DNA from: JABFRZ01 sp964631945
GTDB lineage: Bacteria > Planctomycetota > UBA1135 > GCA-002686595
Assembly: GCA_964631945.1 (NCBI GenBank)
Contig: CAZWAY010000010.1
Span: forward strand, 40,141-104,140
Reading direction: 5' to 3'
Length of the DNA: 64,000 nt
Shown: positions 52,996 through 60,928 of the stretch, one piece after another
Layout: every line of letters begins with the position of its first letter
Numbering within the stretch: position 1 is the stretch's first letter
Made by a program: the position numbers and the translations under genes
The notes under the pieces: generated by a model
What the model was told of the DNA's origin: nothing
Seen by the model: the letters and a program-made list of their open reading frames with translations, nothing else
Database searches by the model: none

Positions 52996-54204
52996 TCAGT
53001 TGCCGCGCACGGGCTGGGTCCAGGCGCGCTCGTGATCGCCGTCCGTGGCCGGGTTCGGCTGCGGGCGCGAGGCGGTGACGGTGGCGCGCACGTAGCCTTC
53101 GTGCCCGCCGAAGGTGTAGCTGGCCGGGTCGGCGTCCGTCTCGAGGAACAGGACTCCGCCGTGGACCTCGCCGTCGCGCAGCTCGGCCCCGATGAAGCGC
53201 GTCTGGTAGCTCACGCCCGCCTCGCGCGCGATGTCGATCGTCAGGGTCTTGCCGTCGAAGCGCACGTCGTCGAGCGCGACGCCGGTCGAGGCGTAGAACT
53301 CGCCCGCACGCAGGGCCTCGATCAGCGCCCCGGCCGAGAGCTCGCGCGCGCGGACCGCGACCCAGCCACGGCCGCAATTGCTGCTGGTGGGTCCCTCGGA
53401 GTGGTGGTCGTGCGCGTCGTCCGTGGCCAGCGCGTAGAGCAGCGGCAGGTCGAGCTCGTACAGTCGCCGCGCGTTGGCGCGGTCCCACAGCTCCTCGTTG
53501 CCGGGGTGGGTCGCGTCGCCGTGCCCGTTCGTGCCGGGATGCCCGTTGTAGACCTCGAGGAAGCGCTCGCTCCGGAGCTCGGCCACGTCGTCGCTCGTCA
53601 GCGCCCAGCGGAAGTTCGGGTGGTTCAGGTGCCCGAGCACCGGGCGCTGCAGGCGCTCGCCCTGCGCCACGATCGCCGCCAGGTCACGCTCGGCCATCTC
53701 GCGCGCGCTCGCTCCGCCCTGGGGCGGGATCACTTCGGCCAGGTTGAGCCCGTTGACGTGGACCGGACGCGTCGGTGGGCCGTCGCTGATCTCCTCGCCG
53801 GGGATCAGCAGGAACTCCTCCGGCTTCTCGAAGCGCGCGCGCAGCTCGTCGAGCGTGAGCAGCCTCATCTCCCGGCGCCCGTCGTGCTCGCGTACCTCGA
53901 CCTGCTCGGCGCCGAAGCGCGCGCGCAGCTCGTCCACCCGCGCGCTCGTCAGGCGCCCATCGGCCGGATCGTCGATCGCGAACCAGCTCTCGCCCGCCTG
54001 CATCACGTTGTGGTCCGAGAGCACCAGGAACTGGTAGGCGTGCTCGCGATACCAGCCCGTGACGAGCTCCGGCGCGCCGTCGGCGTCGCTCCACAGCGTG
54101 TGCACGTGCGTGCAGCCCTTGTACCAGCGGGCCTGCGTGCCGCGCGGGGAAGCGGCGCCGGCCGCGAGCAACAGGGCAAAGACGAGGACGAGGCCCGCGC
54201 GCAT
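52996..54204 (-). CDS. Exported PHP-domain metallohydrolase (CehA/McbA-like)
   Basis: 402 residues with a signal peptide (LVLVFALLLAAGAASP). PHP metal-binding motifs are in order: HVHTLWSD, LSDHNVM, GEEISDG, NHPNFRW and DDAHDHH. This set fits PHP hydrolases of the CehA/McbA type, which cleave phosphoesters or other esters; the natural substrate is unknown. Because it lies 250 nt downstream of flgE on the same strand but after a strong terminator, it should have its own promoter. Confidence 0.85.
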   Translation of the reverse strand: MRAGLVLVFALLLAAGAASPRGTQARWYKGCTHVHTLWSDADGAPELVTGWYREHAYQFLVLSDHNVMQAGESWFAIDDPADGRLTSARVDELRARFGAEQVEVREHDGRREMRLLTLDELRARFEKPEEFLLIPGEEISDGPPTRPVHVNGLNLAEVIPPQGGASAREMAERDLAAIVAQGERLQRPVLGHLNHPNFRWALTSDDVAELRSERFLEVYNGHPGTNGHGDATHPGNEELWDRANARRLYELDLPLLYALATDDAHDHHSEGPTSSNCGRGWVAVRARELSAGALIEALRAGEFYASTGVALDDVRFDGKTLTIDIAREAGVSYQTRFIGAELRDGEVHGGVLFLETDADPASYTFGGHEGYVRATVTASRPQPNPATDGDHERAWTQPVRGN

Positions 54205-54242
54205 GGATGGCCCTCGTTATAAGGAACGCGCGGGCCCGCCCG

Positions 54243-54279
54243 ACAGGAAAGAAGCGACCCGGGGGGGGCCCGGGTCGCT
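54243..54279 (-). terminator. Rho-independent terminator after flgE
   Basis: An 11-bp perfect stem (arms 54253-54263 and 54269-54279, AGCGACCCGGG and its complement) with a five-base loop. Read on the minus strand it is followed by TTCTTTCCT (54243-54252 region), a U-rich tract. This is the best terminator in the window and should end the fliK-flgD-flgE transcript. Confidence 0.75.
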
Positions 54280-54281
54280 CC

Positions 54282-54349
54282 ATCAGCTCTGGGCTGATCG
54301 CTGAGGCCGTTCGGTCTCGGCCCTGGTGGGCGGTGTGCAGCCGCCTACC
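54282..54349. ncRNA. Candidate structured RNA or structured 3' UTR next to the flgE terminator
   Basis: Three hairpins stand in a row: ATCAGC/GCTGAT (54282-54298), GAGGCC/GGTCTC with a four-base loop (54303-54318), and GGTGGGCGG/CCGCCTACC (54325-54349). Two of them contain one G-U wobble if read on the plus strand, which become A-C mismatches on the minus strand. That favours a plus-strand RNA, whereas the adjacent terminator has its U tract on the minus strand. No known RNA family is recognised. Confidence 0.3.
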
Positions 54350-54454
54350 GTCTAGGGATTTCGAGTCACTGTCATGGAGACTCGGATCCTCGCAGGGGAA
54401 CCGTGCATGGCTATCGGGTGATCAGGGGAATCGCTGGAGGGGCTGGACCACGAC

Positions 54455-56377
54455 CTAGACCACGTTGACGATGTCGGACAGGAGCTCGTCCTGCACCGTG
54501 ATCACGCGTGCGTTGGCCTGGAAGCCGCGCTGGGCCTGGATCAGGTGCACGAATTCCTCGGCCGTGTCGACGTTCGAGGCCTCGAGCGCGCCGCCGATCA
54601 CCTTGCCCGCGCCCGCGACCTGGGCCGCACCCAGGATGCGCGCGCCCGAGTTGGCGGTGGTGCGGAAGTAGCTGTCGCCGACCTCCTCGAGGCCCGAATC
54701 GTTGGCGAAGGTGGCCACGCCGAAGCTGCCGACCGTCTGCGTCTGACCGTTGGTGTAGAAGCCCTGGATCGTGCCGTCGGGATCGACCTGGAGGCTGGCG
54801 AGCTCGCCCGCGCCGTAGCCGTCCTGCTCGTCGGACACGACGCTGGCCGGGTTGCCGAACTGCGTCAGGCCGTCGAACTGGCCCGAGGTGCCGAGCTCGA
54901 GCTGGATCGTCTGCGTGGCGAGCGTGCCGAACTGCACCTGGATCGAGGCGCTGGTCGGGGTCTCGATCGAGCCGTCGTCGTTGAAGGTGATGCCGTTGAC
55001 CGTGCCGGCGAGGACCGTGCCCTCCGCGGCCGGCAGGCTGACCGTGAGGTTCCACGAGCCGTCCTGCTGGCGCTCGTAGACGTGCGTCAGGACGTGCGCC
55101 GTGCCGGTGCTGTCGAAGGCCTCGACCGAGGTCGTGACCTTGTCGGGGCCGGTGCCGTTGGTGGTGACCGCGAAGAAGCTCGACGACCAGGCCGAGCGTC
55201 CGGCCTGATTGGTGCCGTCGGACAGCGCCAGCGAGAGCTGGGCCTCGCCGGTCGTGTCGGCCTTGACCGTGATCTGGCCGGTGGCCGCGTCGAAGGCCAC
55301 CGTGGACTGTCCGAAGCGCGCCTCGAGGAAGCTCACCAGGTCGCCGACGGTCGTGCCATCCGTGCCGTACACGAACGAGGCCACCACCGGCGTGCCGTCC
55401 ACGTCGGTGCCGGCCACCTGCACGATGTCACCGTTCTGGTAGTCGGAGCGGTTGACGGTCAGGTCGTTCAGGTCGGTGGCGGTGGTCGCGACCGCCTCGC
55501 TGCCCTGGATGAAGTCGGACAGGCCCAGCAGACCCTTCAGGTCGCGGCCGCTCGAGCCGGGCGTGACCTTGACGGTCGAGGCGGTGCCCGAGCGCTCGCT
55601 GGTGAGCACGATCTCGCCCCCGCTGCCGACGCTCGCGAGCACGTCCTCGGTCTGGTCGTTGATCTCGTCGACCACGTCCTGGGCCGTGAGCGGCGCGCCG
55701 GTGCCGGCGATCGCGACCTCCTGGGGCGCGCCGCCGTTCAGCACCAGCTCCATGCGCCAGGTCTCGCCGGCGGGGATCGTGAACGGTCCCGTGGCCGTGC
55801 CGGTCATCGCGGCGGAGTTGCCCTGGTGGAAGGCCGACGAGCTGGTGAGCTGCTCGGCCAGCGGGCCGGTCACGGTGCGCGGCAGGTTGCCGCTGAAGCC
55901 CATGCGACTCGTGGGGCTCGGCGGGAAGACGCCGCGCGTGTCGATGGTGAAGGGCTGCCCGGCCTGGTCGAGCACCTGGAAGCCCGAGCGCAGGTCGACC
56001 ATGCTGCCGTTCGCGTCCAGCCCGAAGGCGCCCACGCGACTGTAGAGCGTCTGCGTGCCGTCGCTCAGCGCGAACAGCCCGCGCCCCTGCAGCGCCAGGT
56101 CGAAGGTCCGGCCGGTGCTGTTGAGCGCGCCCTGGTTCAGGCGCCGGTCCACGGCCGCGAGCTGCACGCCCAGGCCCTGTTGCACCGGGTTGGTGCCGCC
56201 CAGGGCACCGGTGGGCGGCGTGCCGGGCCGCTGCGTGATCGAGAACAGGTCCGCGAACAGCGCGCGCGAGCCCTTGAAGCCCGGCGTGTTCGAATTGGCG
56301 AGGTTGTTGCCGATCACGTCGATCCAGCTCTGGTGCGCGCGCAGCGCGCCCAGGGCGGCGATGAAGGAAGTGGTCAT
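54455..56377 (-). CDS. flgE: Flagellar hook protein FlgE
   Basis: 640 residues, far longer than the 400 or so of enteric FlgE. The N-terminus SFIAALGALRAHQSWIDVIGNNLANSNTPGFK (key part VIGNNLANSNTPGFKGSR), and the C-terminus TAEEFVHLIQAQRGFQANARVITVQDEL (key part LIQAQRGFQANAR), are canonical. The middle (about 180-560) is Thr/Asp/Gly-rich and beta-structured, forming an enlarged outer hook domain. Last gene of the fliK-flgD-flgE operon. Confidence 0.95.
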   Translation of the reverse strand: MTTSFIAALGALRAHQSWIDVIGNNLANSNTPGFKGSRALFADLFSITQRPGTPPTGALGGTNPVQQGLGVQLAAVDRRLNQGALNSTGRTFDLALQGRGLFALSDGTQTLYSRVGAFGLDANGSMVDLRSGFQVLDQAGQPFTIDTRGVFPPSPTSRMGFSGNLPRTVTGPLAEQLTSSSAFHQGNSAAMTGTATGPFTIPAGETWRMELVLNGGAPQEVAIAGTGAPLTAQDVVDEINDQTEDVLASVGSGGEIVLTSERSGTASTVKVTPGSSGRDLKGLLGLSDFIQGSEAVATTATDLNDLTVNRSDYQNGDIVQVAGTDVDGTPVVASFVYGTDGTTVGDLVSFLEARFGQSTVAFDAATGQITVKADTTGEAQLSLALSDGTNQAGRSAWSSSFFAVTTNGTGPDKVTTSVEAFDSTGTAHVLTHVYERQQDGSWNLTVSLPAAEGTVLAGTVNGITFNDDGSIETPTSASIQVQFGTLATQTIQLELGTSGQFDGLTQFGNPASVVSDEQDGYGAGELASLQVDPDGTIQGFYTNGQTQTVGSFGVATFANDSGLEEVGDSYFRTTANSGARILGAAQVAGAGKVIGGALEASNVDTAEEFVHLIQAQRGFQANARVITVQDELLSDIVNVV

Positions 56378-56407
56378 GGGGCGGAGCTCCGGGTGTGGAT
56401 GGATGGG

Positions 56408-56857
56408 TCAGGACGCGGCGGGCGTCTCGACCTGGCCGAGGACCTCGGTCACGGAGGCGAGCGGCACGTCCTGGCCGTCGATGCGCAGCACCGCCAGGCC
56501 GTCGACGATCTTGACCGACTCGACCGTGCCGGAGTGCGTGGCCTGGGTGTCGAAGTCCTGCCACGAGACCTCCTTGCCGATCAGCGCGCTCGACTGCGTG
56601 AGCTGCGAGAGCAACGCATTCGACTGGTTGAGCGCGATCATGGCGACCACGTTCTGGTTCAGGCCCTCGAGCTGCTCGAGCGACGAGAACGTGGCCAGCT
56701 GCGCGACGAAGTCCTCGTTCGCGACCGGGGACATCGGATCCTGGTTCTGGAGCTGCGAGACGAGCAGCTTCATGAACGCGTCCTTGTCCATGTTCTTGTT
56801 GGCCGCCTGGGTGAGGCCGGAGTACGGATCGGACGTGGTGATGCCGGGGATGGCCAT
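56408..56857 (-). CDS. flgD: Hook cap protein FlgD
   Basis: 149 residues. DAFMKLLVSQLQNQDPMSP and NEDFVAQLATFSSLEQLEGL are the FlgD signature. The C-terminal fibronectin/tudor-like part seen in larger FlgD is short here (SGTVESVKIVDGLAVLRI). It caps the growing hook so that FlgE can polymerise. Spaced 6 nt from fliK and 30 nt from flgE. Confidence 0.94.
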   Translation of the reverse strand: MAIPGITTSDPYSGLTQAANKNMDKDAFMKLLVSQLQNQDPMSPVANEDFVAQLATFSSLEQLEGLNQNVVAMIALNQSNALLSQLTQSSALIGKEVSWQDFDTQATHSGTVESVKIVDGLAVLRIDGQDVPLASVTEVLGQVETPAAS

Positions 56858-56863
56858 GGGAGT

Positions 56864-57898
56864 CTAGGCGTAGGTGTCGAGCCACGCGGCGCGGGCTCGG
56901 GGCGGGGTCGCGGAAGGGATGTGCGGGGCTGCGGGCGGCGCAGCGCTGTGTGCGAGGGCGCCTTCGTCGGCCGCGGCGCGCGCGCGCTCGTGGCCGCGCG
57001 AGCGCGAACCGAAGCCGAGCTCGAAGCGCACCGCGTCGGCCGTGATGCCGCGCCGGGACAGCACGTCACACAGCTCGCCCTCGCGCGCGCGCAGGGCCTC
57101 CAGCGTGCTGGCGCTCTCGGCGCGCACGATGGCCGTGACGCGACGCGCGCGCAGCGCGAGCTGGATGCTGAGGCGTCCGAGCTCGGCCGGCTCGAGCTCG
57201 AGCGTCAAGCGCTTCACGTCGGCGCTCGCGTGCAGCTCGATCTGGCGCAGGATCTCGGCCGCGCGCTCGAGCACGGCCGCAGCGGGCCCCTGGGCGGCCA
57301 GCGTGGAGGGCAGCACGGCGGGCTTGGCGTCCTTGCTCGAGCCCGCGCGCAGGATCTGCGCCAGCTCGACCGGCTCGGACGAGGCCGTGTTCGCGCTCGG
57401 GAGCGCGGCCGGCTCGGTCGCCACGCCGCGCGGGCCCGGCACGGCGGGCGCGCCGGGGGCGAGCGGCGCATTCGAGAGCGCGGGCCCGGCCTCCGCGCTC
57501 GCGGTCGGTGCCGTCGAAGGCGTGCCCGCGCTCGTGGCGAGGCTCGGCGCTTCGGGCTCGGCGCTCGCCAGGGGCTCGGCGCTGGCCGGCTCGGGCGCCT
57601 TGACCGCCGGCTGGGCCACGACGGGCGCGTGTTCGGGTCGATAGGTCGCTTCCGCGGGGCGCGCGTCGCTCGCATTCGGACGCTCGCGCTCGAAGCCGGC
57701 GCGCCGCGTGGCGCGACGCTCGCCGTCGAGCTCGTCCAGGCGTCGCTCTTCCGTGCCCGTGCCGCGGTTGCGCTCGTGGGCTTGCGCCACCTCGCGGGCG
57801 AAGAGCTCGCCCGATGCGTGCGGCAGGGTGGCGGGAGACCGCTCTGTGCCGAGCGGCCTCCCACCGGTTCCCGCTGCGAGACTCGCAGGTATCTCCAT
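56864..57898 (-). CDS. fliK: Hook-length control protein FliK
   Basis: 344 residues. The long Ala/Pro/Glu-rich N-terminal and central region is the molecular-ruler part, and residues about 225-300 are the Flg_hook domain: RLTLELEPAELGRLSIQLAL with LRAREGELCDVLSRRGI. FliK switches export specificity once the hook is complete. The ATG at 57898 has no clear ribosome site, and the sigma-54 promoter just upstream predicts a four-base leader. First gene of the second flagellar operon. Confidence 0.85.
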   Translation of the reverse strand: MEIPASLAAGTGGRPLGTERSPATLPHASGELFAREVAQAHERNRGTGTEERRLDELDGERRATRRAGFERERPNASDARPAEATYRPEHAPVVAQPAVKAPEPASAEPLASAEPEAPSLATSAGTPSTAPTASAEAGPALSNAPLAPGAPAVPGPRGVATEPAALPSANTASSEPVELAQILRAGSSKDAKPAVLPSTLAAQGPAAAVLERAAEILRQIELHASADVKRLTLELEPAELGRLSIQLALRARRVTAIVRAESASTLEALRAREGELCDVLSRRGITADAVRFELGFGSRSRGHERARAAADEGALAHSAAPPAAPHIPSATPPRARAAWLDTYA

Positions 57899-57913
57899 GA
57901 CGCCGCCCCATTG

Positions 57914-57929
57914 GCAAGCCGGGTGCCAA
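57914..57929 (-). promoter_or_regulatory. Sigma-54 (RpoN) promoter of the fliK-flgD-flgE operon
   Basis: The minus strand reads TTGGCAC, five bases CCGGC, then TTGC, matching the -24/-12 consensus. With the -12 C at 57914 the start point is about 57902, four bases before the fliK ATG. The sequence downstream of TTGC (CAATGGGG) resembles that at the flgF promoter (CATGGGG). The same bases also form a TTGGCA/TGCCAA inverted repeat. Confidence 0.75.
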
Positions 57930-58045
57930 GGGTCGGATCGGCGCTCTCGCCACCGTCCGGCGCGATCCGTGCCCGAGGGCGACGCGCACGTCTTTCGCCC
58001 GCAGGGAGAAAGTTCCGCCCGTTCCTTCGCCGTCCGCCGGGCTGG

Positions 58046-58681
58046 CTAGAGCGTCTCGAGGAAGGTCGTGCGCGCGCGGCGGGCGCGCACCTGGGCGCGG
58101 ATCTGTTCCTTGAGCGCGAGTGGGTGCTCGATGCCCTCGATGCAGAGCTCGGGGTTGGTGGTGTCGGTCGAGAGCACCGTGACCGTGCCCACGTCGAACA
58201 GGCGCTGCAGCAGGTTCTGACGCACCGAGACGTCGTCCACGCGGATCAGCTCGAGCTCGTCGTGCTGGCGGCTGAGCAGGCCGCGCTCCATGAACAGGCG
58301 GTGGTTCGTGAGGCGGTAGCGCAGCGTCAGCTTGCGCACCAGGGCCTGGGCCAGCGACCACAGCGCCGGGCCGGCCGCGAGCGCGAAGACGAGCCCGTTC
58401 TTCGTGGCCGTGGTGGTCGCGACGAAGCGCAGGTACAGGCCCAGCACGAGCACGATCCACAGCGCCCACAGGATCCACAGGTGCAGCGCGGCCTTGAGCG
58501 AGTACCGCCCCGCCCACAGCGCCTCCTCGGGCGGCAGCGCGCCGCCCGTGGCCGCGAACGGTCGCGCCGGCCGCTCCCCGTCCTGACCGGCGCCGCAGCG
58601 GTTGCAGAAGGCGCTCGCCTCGGGCAGCTCGGCCCCGCACGCGCGGCAGCTGGCGCTCGGCCGGTTCGGCGGGGTCTCCAC
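58046..58681 (-). CDS. Zinc-ribbon membrane protein with bacterial PH domain
   Basis: 211 residues. An N-terminal zinc ribbon (CRACG then FCNRCG, residues about 12-30) is followed by two transmembrane helices (LHLWILWALWIVLVLGL and LVFALAAGPALWSLAQAL) and a bPH_2-type domain (YRLTNHRLFMERGLLSRQHDELELIRVDDV, with NHRLF and VDDVSV as markers). Proteins of this kind are inner-membrane proteins of unknown function. It lies 147 nt upstream of the fliK operon, in the same direction. Confidence 0.8.
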   Translation of the reverse strand: METPPNRPSASCRACGAELPEASAFCNRCGAGQDGERPARPFAATGGALPPEEALWAGRYSLKAALHLWILWALWIVLVLGLYLRFVATTTATKNGLVFALAAGPALWSLAQALVRKLTLRYRLTNHRLFMERGLLSRQHDELELIRVDDVSVRQNLLQRLFDVGTVTVLSTDTTNPELCIEGIEHPLALKEQIRAQVRARRARTTFLETL

Positions 58682-58893
58682 GGCTCCAAGATGTCGTCCG
58701 CCGCCGCCGGCGTCGAGGACGGTCCGCGCTCCAGCGGAGCGTGCACCGGCGCGCGCGCTTCGCTCGACAGAACTCGGCGGTGGTCCGTTCTCCGCTCCGC
58801 CGTGGCGCGTATCCTCGCCAGGCCGGGGCGGGGAGTCGTGCTCGCCCGCTCACCATCCTGGCCGGGCGATCCCCGTGCCTTGCCCTCGATCTC

Positions 58894-59691
58894 ATGCAGA
58901 CGCACTGGACAACTCGGACTCTTCGCGGCGGGCTCCTACCGCTCCTGTGCCTGGGCGCCTCGGCCTGCCAGACCTTCGAGGAAGGACGCGGGATCCCGGC
59001 CACGCCGCAGCGGCCGACGTTCTCGACCGACACCTCGACCACGGCCGCCGGCACGCTCGAGCTCGAGAGCGGCATCGCGTTCGATCCGGGCGACCGCCTG
59101 GGCACGCCCTCGGCCCTGAAGTTCGGACTCGATGAGCGCTCCGAGGTCTTCGTGGGCTTCGAGCCGTGGATCGTGCTGGACGCGCCGGGTGGCGACGAGG
59201 GCGGCATTGGCGACCTCCAGCTCGGCTACCGGCAACGCTTCCTCGAGGGGCACGAGGGGCGCCCGGCGCTGGCCTACCTGGCGCTCGTGAAGCTGCCCAC
59301 GGCCGACGACGACCAGGGCCTGGGCTCCGGCGAGACCGACCTGCTCGCGGCCCTGGCTGCGACCTGGGCGGGCTCGAGCTGGAGCCAGACCGCCTACCTG
59401 CAGCTCGGGCTGCTGGGCGATCCCGACGGTGGAAGCCTGCTGCAGAGCGTGGGTTCGTACACGCTCGGGCATCCGCTGGCGGACGACCTCTCGGCCTTCG
59501 GCGAGCTGGCCCTGCTGCTCACGCCGGAGGTGGACGACGAGCAACTCCTGGCCACGCTCGGACTCGCCAAGGCCTGGGCTCCCGGTCGCGTCGTCGATGT
59601 CGGCGTCGTGCTAGGCGCCAGCGAGGATGCCCCCGAGCTGCAGTTCGTGATCGGCACGACCATGAACCTCGGACGTGTCGCCTCGCGCTGA
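58894..59691 (+). CDS. Outer-membrane transporter-like lipoprotein
   Basis: 265 residues from the ATG that begins a lipoprotein signal (LLPLLCLGASACQT, Cys about 25). The remaining sequence alternates in beta strands: TLELESGIAFDPGD, GDLQLGYRQRFLEG, LAYLALVKLPTADD, SWSQTAYLQLGLLGD. This pattern resembles the MetA-pathway/outer-membrane channel-like family used as putative transporters. The role is unknown. It is divergent from the PH-domain gene and 90 nt upstream of the CrtC/AttH-like gene. Confidence 0.72.
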   Translation: MQTHWTTRTLRGGLLPLLCLGASACQTFEEGRGIPATPQRPTFSTDTSTTAAGTLELESGIAFDPGDRLGTPSALKFGLDERSEVFVGFEPWIVLDAPGGDEGGIGDLQLGYRQRFLEGHEGRPALAYLALVKLPTADDDQGLGSGETDLLAALAATWAGSSWSQTAYLQLGLLGDPDGGSLLQSVGSYTLGHPLADDLSAFGELALLLTPEVDDEQLLATLGLAKAWAPGRVVDVGVVLGASEDAPELQFVIGTTMNLGRVASR

Positions 59692-59780
59692 GTACCCCGG
59701 CTGGCCGTCGGCCATCGAGGCCCCGCCATGGAACGGCCCGGCCATGGAACAGGGCGCTCGCCCGGGCTAGGGTCGCGTCG

Positions 59781-60911
59781 ATGCGCGTCGTGCTGGCTCT
59801 CTTGCTGCTCGCGCCGCTGCGCGCCCAGGAGCCACCGGCCTGGAAGACGATCGAGCTCGGGCTCGAGCTGCGCTTCCCGCGCGATCACGGCTCGCACCCC
59901 GAGTACCGCACCGAGTGGTGGTACCTGACGGGACTGCTCGAGGACGAGGCCGGCGCGCGCTTCGGCTTCCAGTTCACCGTCTTCCGGCGCGGGCTGCAGC
60001 CGGGCGCGCCACGCGCCGAGGAGTCGCCGCTGCGCGCGCGGCAGGTCTTCGCGGGCCATCTCGCGCTCAGCGAGGTCGCGCGCGGCCAGACGCGCTTCGC
60101 CGAGCGCCTGCAGCGCAATTCGCCGCTCGCCACGGCCGCCGAGGGCGATCTCGCGCTCGCGCTGGGCGACTGGTCGCTGCGGCGCGCGGCGGACGACGAG
60201 CTCGCGCTGGTGGCCGCCGATCCGGAGCAGGCCTTCGGCTTCGACTTCCGCCTGCGGCCGGAGAAGCCGCTGGTGCTGCACGGCGAGCGCGGCTACTCGC
60301 GCAAGGGGCCGGAGCCGGGCAACGCCTCGGCCTACGTCTCCTGGCCGCGTCTCGCGCTGACGGGACGCCTCACGCTCGATGGCCGCGCGCTGCGCGTGCA
60401 CGGCGGCGCCTGGTACGACCACGAGTTCGGCTCGGGGGTGCTGCCGGAGGGCACGCGCGGCTGGGACTGGTTCGGGCTGCGCCTCGACGACTCCGGCGAT
60501 CCGCCCGGCGCAGGCGGGCGCGAGCTGATGCTGTTCGTGCTGCGCGGTCCGGACGGCGTCCCGCGCGAGGCTTCGGCCGCCACCCTGGTCGAGCGCGACG
60601 GCACGACGCGCGGCTTCGCCCAGGCACAATTCACGCTCACCTCGCACGCGCTCTGGCAGAGCCCGACCAGCGGCGCGAGCTACCCGGCGCGCTGGACGAT
60701 CGCGCTCCCCGCGGCCGGGTTGCGGCTCGAGATCGCCCCGCTCGTGCCGGACTGCGAGCTCGAGAGCCACGCCACCGGCATCTCGTACTGGGAAGGGCCG
60801 GTCACGGTCTCGGGCGTCGAGCGTCGGATCGACGGCACCGAGTCCGGCCTGGCGGGCCGCGGCTATGCCGAGCTCACCGGCTACGCCGGCTCGCTGGCCG
60901 GGCGCTTCTAG
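59781..60911 (+). CDS. CrtC/AttH-like lipocalin-fold protein
   Basis: 376 residues with a signal peptide (VVLALLLLAPLRAQ). TEWWYLTGLLED near residue 50 and YDHEFGSGVLPEGTRGWDWFG in the middle (key parts YDHEF and GWDWFG) are the signature of the CrtC/AttH family, which includes carotenoid hydratases and exported lipocalin-like proteins. In many bacteria AttH is next to a LolCE-like ABC transporter, which is absent here. A lipid or isoprenoid ligand is likely. The methyltransferase gene follows after 17 nt. Confidence 0.85.
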   Translation: MRVVLALLLLAPLRAQEPPAWKTIELGLELRFPRDHGSHPEYRTEWWYLTGLLEDEAGARFGFQFTVFRRGLQPGAPRAEESPLRARQVFAGHLALSEVARGQTRFAERLQRNSPLATAAEGDLALALGDWSLRRAADDELALVAADPEQAFGFDFRLRPEKPLVLHGERGYSRKGPEPGNASAYVSWPRLALTGRLTLDGRALRVHGGAWYDHEFGSGVLPEGTRGWDWFGLRLDDSGDPPGAGGRELMLFVLRGPDGVPREASAATLVERDGTTRGFAQAQFTLTSHALWQSPTSGASYPARWTIALPAAGLRLEIAPLVPDCELESHATGISYWEGPVTVSGVERRIDGTESGLAGRGYAELTGYAGSLAGRF

Positions 60912-60928
60912 CGGCTACACTCGCGCGC

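Noticed and set aside
54301..54400. A tRNA-like or c-di-GMP-riboswitch-like segment after flgE
   Set aside because: TTCGA occurs, but no T-arm stem, acceptor stem or GEMM core could be built on either strand.
57911..57929. TTGGCA/TGCCAA repeat read as a simple operator
   Set aside because: The same bases fit the sigma-54 consensus with exact spacing upstream of a flagellar operon, which is the better explanation; an overlapping operator is not excluded.
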